The notes below the pieces were generated by a model. The model saw only the letters and a program-made list of their open reading frames with translations, was not told where the DNA came from and did no database searches. Of a stretch of 64,000 nt of DNA, positions 53,804 through 64,000 are shown in pieces. Every line of letters begins with the position of its first letter. Positions within the stretch are counted from its first letter, which is position 1. The stretch comes from Cercis canadensis (taxonomy: Eukaryota > Streptophyta > Magnoliopsida > Fabales > Fabaceae). The position numbers were made by a program, and so were the translations under genes. Location: NCBI GenBank assembly GCA_003255065.1, contig QAOA01004497.1:20001-84000 (forward strand). The letters run 5' to 3'.

Positions 53804-54577
53804 AAATATTTTATTAAAGTTGTCATGTTCAGTGTCTGTGTGTCGTTAATAATGCTCCTATTGTAAATGTGCCTCTCATGGATGTTTGGAGCGCAAGAAT
53901 TATCAAAAGCAGAATATGTTGGAGTAATTTTTGTTTCAAGCAGTATTGCGTAACTCTGTTATAGAAGAAATCTTGAAAAATCCATCTTCTGGCAATTACT
54001 ACATATCCTTGTGGGGAATTTCCCATGTTATACAAACTAAATTAATCATTTTTGCATATTATATGCATCAAACTTTGTGATAAAGCAATAAACTTGAGCA
54101 GATTTCCGAGGCCGAATTAGACCATTCAAGACGCGACAAGAAAGGCTGCTACTTAATTTTGCAGCTTCTGGTTAGAAAAAATTCACAAAACATTTTTTGA
54201 TTGTCAATCAAGAACTTTGATCTTTCGCCAAAAGGGATTGAACATGAACGTAGACTTAAATTTTTTTAAAAAAAATTCTTAATCAGGAAGAAGAAATGTC
54301 AAATAAAAAAAATAACGGTAATAATAAGAAAATATAGAACTTACATAATTTTCATGATCCATTATTACATGTATAAATTATGTCTGATTTTAATTTACCA
54401 TTTATATTGAATTGAATCTATATACCCCAAAGTTGGTAATCCGCAAGTTCGAATTCTTGACTTCATAACTGTGGAAAGCTACCTCACCTGCGTTTGAACT
54501 CTGAACTTTGAAGCGCCAATTTGAGCAGGTATGAACATAGCTGGGGTAGGCAAAATAAGTGAGATAGGTGTAGAGGT
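53804..54577. other. Convergent 3' flanks of SOUL and GWD1
   Basis: 3' UTRs and a short AT-rich spacer. No additional feature seen. Confidence 0.6.
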
Positions 54578-57500
54578 TTACATTTGTGGTCTGGTCTGGA
54601 CAACATAGAGTTTTCCATCCCTAATGACACCTTCGATGTCCTGAGGAGAACCATACAACTCTTCAATGGCACTTCCTGCACGGGCAATGCTAGACAGGAT
54701 CGACTGGCGAAAACCATCATCAACTACCAGTGGGTCTGATGAGTAATCAAGCACAACTTCCTCTTCTTCATCCATTGGCACACTGCAGAAAGAAAACTCA
54801 GTTAGCTAATACCAGACCACGTGAAAAGAGAAGGAAATACTCAATTAAGCGCGAGTACATATATTACCAACAACTAAAGACATATACAGATTTTTGGCAA
54901 TACTCAAGTGTTGGGAACCCATAAATAGGATTATTACCAGTGAAATCCCTCGTTACTATCGCAGCGTGAGAATTTAAGTGTCAATGTTTTTAAAAATTCG
55001 CCTTGCTAGGACTAGTCCACATGCATCTATTATTCTTTTATGGCTCTACCTTTATAGTTGTCCAGAAACCATATGATCAAGATCAACTGAAAAACTGCCA
55101 ATGCTGGGAGAACAGGATAGCTTTTCAAAAATTGCTATGAAATAGCCATCCTAATAATTTGATAATTTATTTATAAAAACTGCTGTAAATATATTGTAAA
55201 ACTTCTGTGCGTTACAAGAAAAGATATTACAATATTAAGTCCATGAGATTTTTTAATATATAAATGTTGACTATTATTTAAAAATCAAAAGTTTTTTTTT
55301 TTTGGGTATTTTATATTTTCGACGACTATAATGACTTCGAGCACCTTAAAGAGCACTTGCGACTTTAGATAAGTAGAGAAAGAAGTATCCACGAAAACTT
55401 TTACCAAACATTAATTTGTACCATCAAAAAGCACTAGCTCCCACAGCCAAAACATTCAAAATTGGGTCATAGTCAGATTGCCATAATCTAGATTTTCAAA
55501 AGCATAAATAGCACTTTACTAAATGTGGGCTGATAAGAGGTTCGAAAGAAATAGAAGACGACAAATGAAGGTTGGCGATGCATCAAGACATGCATTGTTT
55601 GTTGATTCACTACCGATTTTAACTCGTGTTCTTTCGCATATATATTCAATTGGTTTGGTATTTGGATGCTACATTCCAATGTTTTACTTTTTTGGGCATG
55701 TTGTATTTTTATTCTAACAAACATGATATGTTCTTCATCTTGCTTATGAGAGAAAATTGTTGAAAATGATATCCACTTCATTTAGAGCAAATAAACCCAA
55801 GGAATACGAATTGTTTGCAAAGTTTATATTAGCAAGCTGGATGATGATGTTCATTGTTGGAGAGAGATGTCAAAGTTTACCTGTCATAAAGGCCAGCACC
55901 GGCATAACCTTCCAGATCTTCACCATTCGAATCAGATCGGAAAATAATTGACTGTCTTATAAAGAGACCAACAGGCTTGCTAGGATAACCCAAGACCTAA
56001 ATAAGCGCAAAATCATTAGAAAATTAATGGCAAATCCATGGAATAAATGCAATGCTGATAAGGAACAGTGAGATATGCAGAAAACCACTATCATTCTTAT
56101 ATTTACATAATCATAAGAAGGACAATTAAGCATACAAAATTCTGAGAAACAAGTAGATCAGGAATTAGTTTCATGGACGTTTTACAAGACAAGAATTACA
56201 TGCTAAAAAACAAAATCACCTGAGGGGAGTTCAGATCATGCTTTTTGCAGATAAAACTTAAAGCACGACCAGGATAAGCTCCAACCAGAGTTTCTCCGAG
56301 TCCCTTCACCACCTGCATCAAAAGACTACCAAAATCAATGTCTTTGCTCCTTTTCTTTTCTCTTTTCAAATGTTGACTATGGTTCTTAGGTGGAAGCATA
56401 CACACAGACACATGGCATCTACTGACAATAATACCTCAGCATATATTTCTGATGAGTCTCCAGAGGATGGATTTGTTGTGTGGATGACAAAAGCATAGTC
56501 AGCATTTATAACTTCCTGAACAAGGACAGACATAGAAAGATAATCGTGGTCGAGTTTCACTTTTCTTGTGCTGAAGTATGCTCTTTCATTCCACTTTGAA
56601 CCCCAGACCTTTTGCAAATCCAACAAATCAATGACATTGGTCAATGTGATAAATTTAAATCATCAGATCTAAATTAAGATTACATAATATAAGATTACCA
56701 AGAAGAATTTTAAACTATTGTTTGAAGGAAGGCATATAAATTATATCCTCAAATAGGCTAATTTGCAAGAATGAGATTTGATCACAAATTGCTACAATGT
56801 CCAAGCACAACAATCAAGAAAATTTCAACTTTGAAGATCAAAGAGGAAAAGGAAAGCCAGAAGCAGAGCAAAAAAGGTAATGGGAGACTAAATCTTGGAG
56901 AGAACTGCATAGCAAAACAAAGTCAATGTTTCAGAATTTTCAATCAGTTCAATGTAGCAATTTTAACCAATTCCATACATAGGATTACGGCCTGCTGATG
57001 TTGCTGTCACTTATCAGTAAGCCAATCGGAAATTTATAAGCTAAAGAGGCAGGTATCCTAAAGAATTTATATGAGAAGGGAAAACATGCAATAGCATCAA
57101 TAGAATAAGGGGAACTTTGCAACATATATAAAGTATTTGGAAAAGAGTATATGATATGGAGAAAATCGAAGAAAAGAGCACGAAGAGAACCACATCGTTG
57201 AATGCCTCATGGAAATTTGTCAAAGTAACACAACCTTCAATTGATCCTATGGAAAACTTTCATAAACTAACCATCAAATTTTATTGCCAGTACAAAAATT
57301 CACAAGTAGAAATCTGTTTCTTGTGGAGCAAGAAGTTAACTTTCATACACCAACCATCAAATTTTAGGTCATGCACAATGCTGAGAGAAGTTTACCTTTT
57401 TTATGGCTTTCCATGCTTGTTCCCATCGTTGTTCACCTTCGTCACCAGGCCAAGGCATTCCAGAACTTTTCATCTTAGTTTTCAGCTCTTGTACCTGAAT

Positions 57501-60500
57501 ACAACTTAATCCCTTAGCTTTCATATATAAGTTATTTAATCATTTTGCATGGAGTCATTTAAACATTTCATTGAGGATAGCAGCAAAAATTGTAGTATAT
57601 CTACATTTGCCATTCCACTAGAAGAAAAAGAAGTTCTGCATCATGAGGGAGACCAGCTAAAGGCTAGCCTCTTTTTGAAAGGTGCATAAGAATAAAAATG
57701 AAAATATATGTCACAGTATGACAATTTTAAGGCTACCACTACAAGGAACATACCAACTGGGATGGTGCATTCAGCTGTAAAACTGTTTCACGAATCTCCT
57801 TGAGGGCACTGTAATCTCCCTCAGCTAATTTCTTTTTCAGAGTATTAACCTTCTCAGCCACTGCCTGTTAACATGCAGATAAAAATTCCATTAGACTACA
57901 GAAAAGTATTCAATAAATAAAGAAAAGTTCCACCTTTTAAACAGAATATAAGCTGCAAAGCTAATTAAGAACACATGATAACATAGAGGAGAATAAAGAT
58001 ATGACAAAGAACCTGATTTGATTTATCAGAAAGAACATTCTCAAATACTCCAAATGGTATGGCAACTGACGTAGGGATTCCAATCCAAGATGGCACTTTT
58101 CCGTTTAAATAAGAGATATTACGTGATTTAGCTCCAACCTGGGAAAGCAACAACCTCTAAGCAAGTTATTCTTTACAGAGTAAAAGAGAATTGTACTTAG
58201 AAAATTCATACTTCTTAGTTGGCCAAATTTAATGGCTAGAAAGAGAGAAAAGTAGAAAGAATTACGGCTCCTTAAAATTGAAGTGACTTTTTGCAAATCT
58301 AACCATTTCATTTGTGAACTCGTCAGACGATATTGCATATCTACCACTAAACTGCTTTCTAACCAAAGTTAGATGTGACACAGAGCCAACTTCTGTCTGA
58401 GTAGATTCGACATTGACTTGCTCACCCTCTTTCACCTCACTGAAAGAATTATAAACAAAAAATTAAAAAAAGAGGGAGAAAATTGAAGGAAAAAAGAAAC
58501 AAAATTCAGCAATTGAGGCTATGCAACATTAGAAGAAATTAATGTTTCATGAAAAAAAATCATTTCATCCCCAACATTGGATTATGGGTATAAACAATTT
58601 AGACATATTTAAGCCATGCAGCTAAAACAAAAATATTACCTATAAACTACATCAGCAGATGTTGGTTTTAAGCGCAATAACTTTCCTTTATTTGCTTGGA
58701 GGTTACCCAGGATATTGCTATCAAAGCATGTAGCAAAACAGACCTGGAAAACTTGAAAACTGGAAGTTAGTAATTGATACATTGTCAATATGTATGGAAG
58801 TCTTATTCACAACAAAAATATTCTTCTATATTACAAATAAAAAATTAGGCTTGGAAACCTTGTTATTTCCCTTGAACTCTACTTTTATTATTTCTGAATC
58901 AATTTCAATTGTAATAAACAACATCATATCAATGTATATCTAAATTGTTTCTAATATAAGACTCGACATTTATAGATTCTTTTTTTTTTTTTTTTTATGG
59001 GAAGATGTAATTGCTAATAAAGTGTGCCAGTTTGCAATTTGGCCATACACCAAATATATTATTGCTTATAAAGAGTGTTTGATTCAGTTAGACCATACAC
59101 TGACCACATATCAAATTATACTAAATTCAAAAGTTGCCTAAATTATAAAGCAAGAAAAGTGGTTATCGAGACCATAATACCTTGCTGTTTCTTGCTCGTA
59201 CAGAAACATGAGATAGGACATCTGGCATATCAGGTGTTAGCACAGCAACTGCACCATCTGGAATTTCTTCCTCTCCTTTCACGCTCCTTACTACCAAAAT
59301 TGTGGGCCGATCATATGATTTATTCTGAACAGCAAGCAACTCATCCACAACCTCAACATATCCAACAGTTTCAACTGGACTAATGACCTGCCAGCTGTTC
59401 AAGGTTGCCAGAGATGATTTAGAAGGTTATCACAGCAACTGGATAATGCTATTACCCTATTACGGTCTAACATGCTAAGTATAAAAAATTGACATCGTAG
59501 ACTCATATGATTAAGTTGAATAAGCATGGACACTTCCACCTTCCAAGATGAGCGGTCTTTCGCAGGACTGGATCCAGTCGATTAAGAAGAGAAGACAAAG
59601 AGGCAGCAGATCCAGCACGGATAATTTCTTCGGTGAATATTTCCACCTGCAATAGGGAACTCAGGAGAGAAACAACACAGAAAAGTATAGAAGAAGTAAG
59701 AATCAAATAATAACATACAGCCCATCTGTCCACCCCAAGCAGTGATCCAAGATATTCTGCTGATGGTTGAAGAATATTCTGGTACGACTCTGCCTTGTTT
59801 GAAAGAGCAAGGCGTGTTCTGTCAAGGACTGATTTTGCAAACAATGCCCAATGAGTCTCTTTACTCTCACACATGCTTAAGGCAACATGCCATCCCTTCA
59901 AGAGCAAAGAGAAATGTCAATATGGTGGATATTCTTCATTATCTAGACAAACAGATAATGAACATATACAACATTTTAGTCATTTACTCGCATTTAGCAC
60001 CTACATTATAGTAGCATCTATTTTTCTAGCATTACCATGAATCCCATATAATCAGTTTGAAATAATTTTCCTGAAAGTGGTCTCAATAATTGTTTGGTAA
60101 GTATATTCAGAATTGATGCTGATGAAAAAAAAACTCATGTTTGACTCTATCACTTCAAATTATAAGATCTGACCTGACCAAAGAACAATCACACATAGAA
60201 ATGTATTAAATAATAAAATGAAGGACAAGACAGTGCTAACATGAGACAACCAAACCGCACATCATGATTATAAGTTTGTTTGTGCTTGCTCATCACTGAA
60301 TATTAAGCTTAGATTTCAGTGAAAACAAACAAAATAATCAAGGAAATCCACAATTCCACACGATGCAGTCAAATAAATATTCTTCAGATGATAGATCACA
60401 ATCCAGAAACACAGGCTTCATAGAATCCATTCTGCATCTTCAGATGATGACATATCTGATAAGCAAGAAATCAAAACTGCCACAGATTCACAAGACCATT

Positions 60501-63500
60501 ATACCTTCAAGCAGTAGATGAGATCTTCGTTGTCATCCCATGAAAGTGCAAGATTTTCAAGAACCATACTGATGAAGTACATTATTTTCTGCATAATCCG
60601 TAAATCAGCTTATCAGATTTCATATTCTTACATATTTCAAAAATAAAGAAAATTTAATTTAAAAAGGACATATAACAAGATAGATAAACTAAGAGAGCTT
60701 ATCTTTAGAATAATAAAACCCTCAGAAAATGAATTACCCCTGGTGCAGCATTATTTAGTTCCTCATATCCCCTCTCCACGGCTGTCCTAACAGCAGAATC
60801 AAGGGCAATGTCCAAAAACAGAAGATCTTTCAGACGACCCTGGGGCTTATCTAGTAGTGGTCGGAGATCTTGACGAGCCTCTAGCAAACCCTAATTCAGA
60901 AACACAGAAAAGAAAATATCAGTATAGTAAAAGCTATGTACTCAAACAAAATAATTATTGATAGTGTTTAAGCAGCGTAAACCTCAAGAAGCGGTTCAAC
61001 ATTCTTAACTTCAATGTGATTCAGTACAAACTGAAGTAATTCCTGCGTGAGAGACAGATCAAACAATTATTTTTCATAATTCAGGAGACAAAAATAACAT
61101 TATAAACAGTTTCAAATAAAGTTAAAAACATTACTGGAAAACCAGACGGCAAACCAGGCACAGGATTTATCTTCACCCCAACCATGAAGCCCTGACCCTG
61201 AAGAAGAATATAAAAAGTTTAAGTGTATCATGAAATCTTAGGAACAAGATGGTGCCTTGGCCACAGAAGCCAGTCACTGTTGTTACCTCAGATTTGTAGC
61301 CCATACAGTTTCCAATAGCAGACTCTAGATCTGCACCTGAATGAACAGCCTGCATAGGTATACTCAAACCCCTATTATGATTTGGCAGTATATAATTTAT
61401 AAGGTAAGCCAACTAACTCAAAGCTAGGCAATATATAACAAAATTCTCGAATGATCTGTAGCAGTAGTGAGTGCCTATAGAATTTTTATTTATTTATTTT
61501 AATTAAAGAAGAAATTTTATTAGTCTGAGTGAGAGGGAGAGTAAATAGATGGAAGATCAGGCACCCTCCTCCGTCAGCAAATTAAAGCACAAGAAGTGAC
61601 NACAAGAAAATCAGCAAGAGTATATCACAGGTGCCTATAGAATGTAATATAGAATACAATATAGCGATCCCAACTTTTTAGAGTTGGCGAAAATCCTTAT
61701 CTAACAGAAATTGAGCTCCGACGTGTTGACCCTCTTTTTGCAGTCAGCCACATATATAGCTCTATGCAGCAATATATGCACACACACAACCCCAAACANC
61801 CCCCCAAAAAAAAAAAAACCAAAAAAAGAAAGAACATAAGCATAGAGCATTTTGACTAATGTCAAATAACTTAAGCAAGAAAGGAGGGGTGAATAGAATA
61901 CAGAAATAAACCACAAAATATACAAGTCCAACCTTCAAAGTCCTCATGTAATTTCCCAGATCACGCAAAAGACCATCCTTCTGATCTCTCCTGAAATTTG
62001 GTTCAGAATGGATGCCACGGTCATAGCTCAGAAGTCGTTCTTTTGTTATTCCATTGTCATTCAATGTTTTCCAGTAAACACCAATATCAAAGTCACTATT
62101 TATATGATCAATCAGTGCCTGGAGAGATTACCAAAACATCAAAGAAGAGAATAATGAGGCAAACCATAAAGAAGTCCAATGAGATTCACAACTGCAATAC
62201 CTGACAGATTACAACATCATCAGGACTGGTATTGTTATGCAACTTCTGATGCCATTCCTCCATTATTCCGCCCTTGCAATCATTATTTCTCTGCAAATCA
62301 TTCAGCAATTTTCCATGTGATTTAAGATCCTGTATGTGGATGGGAAAGGGAAAAAGTAGACAACAAGAAAAGCATATAACAAATCATATCCACCTGGATA
62401 ACAAGGATCTCATCCCGAATCCGCTGTCCCACATCACCTTCACCTCCACGACCAACAGTAGACAAGATCATCCGCAGAAGTTCCCTATACTGTGGATAAG
62501 TTATATAAACATGCTGGAGCAAATCTGTAAGGCTATCCTGTGCTTTGCTTATCTCACTGTTGCAATAGGTACATATAATCAATACTCATGATCAGAGGAT
62601 GGCCAAGCATGGACACAGAGACAAGATTAGAGAACATCTGCAGATGACTTAGCTTGTCCATAGAGAACATAACAAACTAAGCCGAACCTAAAGCAGAAAG
62701 TGAGATCTGTGTGCAATTCAAAATGGCGGGTATTTATTAACAGAAAGAGAAAAAATCTCAATTGTCCAGAATAGGAGGCCTACCGTGGCTTCACATTGTA
62801 ATTTTTGTTCCAGATGAGCTGCCTTGTAGCCATGAATCTCATCCACACCAAAATACCTGCAAGACCCAATTGGCCAGCATCTTTCGCTTGACATATTAAA
62901 TCTGCTGCAATGTTGAATCTGAGAAAAAGAATATGAATCATCAATCCAGATCCAACTGACTAAAGTTGATAATAACGACCATTTTGGCAAGCACATCAAA
63001 TCAACAATATATTGATCAAGAGAACAGACTAAAAACTTGCTCATTGAAGTGGCATCTGCTATGGCAAAATTCAGACGACTATATTGGGAACAAGACAGGA
63101 AACTGTCAGGGACAAGAACATAACAATTTATAGAGCACAGATTTAAAACAAGCACAGTATATATTTCTTTGAGGGAATATATGGAGAGAAAAAATTAACA
63201 GGATGATTTGCCCTATTATAATTAAGTAAAAAAGAACCAAAGTGCACACAACACTGAACAAACTTGGAATAATGGGTTAGACCTTGACAGCTACTCCATA
63301 TACCAAATTTGTAAAGTGGCTTTCCTGTAATTAAACAGAAACATAAATCAAACCAATGGTCCAATTAAAGATTATCTCTTTTTCACTTCTAATAATAAAG
63401 CTCTGTTACAATTAGAGATTTGTTACTGACTTCCACCATTGTAGTTCCATGGATATGATTCTATAACAGGGATCTTAGCTCTTCATGGACTCCAAAGCAA

Positions 63501-63976
63501 ATAAATATGCTAATTACAATGCTTGAATGATAAAAATCTCCAATAAGCCAAAAGCAACTTCAAACCAAGGGGGAAAAACATCAAAGGCAACTGAATCAAA
63601 TCTTGCAATATATACATGCAAATAATACAAAGACACAATATCAGGCATGCTGGCTGGGCTCAGAAGTTTAATATACATCCATATCTACAAGACTACAACT
63701 ATCAATTGGAGACCCTAGGTGTTCTTTAAGCCACATGCTTTGCTACAAAGATACTAGGCAAATAAGGTTTACTGAAGATCCTGTCGGAAAATCTTATATC
63801 TAGCAGACAATAGTGCAACAGCATTTGATTTCATGAAAGATAACATTAATGTAATTAAGCAGTCATAGTCTTTAAGAGATTACTGACCGATGCATAAAGG
63901 ACTTTTGTGCCTCACTTTCCATTTCTGCTATTTTATTTAGCAAAGACTTGGCTGTACCTTTTCCATCAGCAGTGTC
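54578..63976 (-). CDS. GWD1: Alpha-glucan water dikinase 1 (GWD1/SEX1/R1), C-terminal part
   Basis: Twenty-two exons on the minus strand form one frame of 928 codons plus stop: 63976-63888, 62918-62784, 62556-62394, 62329-62201, 62118-61933, 61349-61287, 61197-61135, 61042-60983, 60890-60738, 60588-60505, 59895-59719, 59646-59540, 59394-59181, 58743-58640, 58439-58304, 58138-58013, 57864-57754, 57494-57396, 56608-56435, 56312-56220, 55996-55881, 54782-54578. The transit peptide and starch-binding CBM45 modules lie beyond the right edge. The plastid enzyme transfers the beta-phosphate of ATP through a histidine to C6 of starch glucose, priming starch breakdown. The phosphohistidine is in LSHVSVRARNSK (codon 59208-59210). 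The C-terminal ATP-binding domain contains SNGEDLEGYAGAGLYDS and ends LYVVQTRPQM. Orthologue of At1g10760. Confidence 0.98.
61471..61643 (-). mobile_element. LINE-tail-like retroposed fragment in a GWD1 intron
   Basis: The 13-mer gtgcctatagaat occurs at 61471-61483 and 61631-61643. Between them, read on the minus strand, about 147 bases end in taataaaatttcttctttaa followed by an A-rich taaataaataaaaa tail. That is the arrangement of a 5'-truncated non-LTR retrotransposon with its target duplication. An N at 61601 lies inside. It sits between exons 61933-62118 and 61287-61349 and does not affect the frame. Confidence 0.55.
62919..63887 (-). other. Long GWD1 intron
   Basis: A 969-base GT-AG intron between FMHR and FNIAADL. 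Nothing else is recognisable in it. Confidence 0.8.
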
Positions 63977-64000
63977 CTTTTAAAGGACAACATCTTGTCA

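Overview
The window is AT-rich nuclear DNA from a core eudicot. All ten protein-coding loci have plant-type exon/intron structure, and all belong to plant or plant-expanded families (AP-1 mu, alpha-glucan water dikinase, TAA1-type aminotransferase, LysM receptor kinase, PPR, class III peroxidase, neprosin/DUF239). I cannot name the species. Several single-N joins are flanked by near-identical copies of 24-213 bp that differ by scattered substitutions. That is what unmerged allelic contig ends look like, so the source is probably a heterozygous diploid. I built every gene model by hand from splice sites and reading frame; eight are complete and keep one frame from ATG to stop.

Layout, left to right: 3' part of a PHS1-like meiotic gene (+, 282-1936, broken by an assembly duplication); class III peroxidase with a Lys-rich linker (-, 3080-4606); LysM receptor-like kinase (+, 7828-11615); AP-1 complex mu subunit (+, 13125-16649); TAA1-like tryptophan aminotransferase (-, 17926-20420); bacterial-type lipase/alpha-beta hydrolase (-, 24756-27716); mitochondrial-type PPR protein (+, 32474-34960); neprosin/DUF239 protein (-, 37824-41324); SOUL heme-binding protein (+, 52560-53803); C-terminal two thirds of alpha-glucan water dikinase GWD1/SEX1 (-, 54578-63976, continuing beyond the right edge). 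These are independent plant genes, not an operon. The order PHS1, AP-1 mu, lipase, DUF239, GWD1 matches, as I recall it, the Arabidopsis run At1g10710, 10730, 10740, 10750, 10760. The TAA1-lipase-DUF239 part matches the paralogous run At1g23320-23330-23340. The window therefore looks like the unreduplicated ancestral segment, with peroxidase, LysM kinase, PPR and SOUL genes interspersed.

Intergenic DNA holds several inverted-repeat transposable elements. One 824-bp element (31290-32113) has about 160-bp terminal inverted repeats, a 10-bp target duplication and an extremely GC-rich interior of 241-bp tandem units made of palindromes. A related 483-bp element lies at 45025-45507 with a 9-bp target duplication. 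A 413-bp foldback element (27754-28166) abuts the lipase start, and a 1.06-kb element (43766-44824) appears to carry a captured PPR gene fragment. Two retroposition-like insertions sit inside introns: a poly(A) with an 11-bp duplication in the peroxidase and a LINE-tail-like piece with a 13-bp duplication in GWD1. I saw no CRISPR, rRNA or tRNA gene, and no viral gene.
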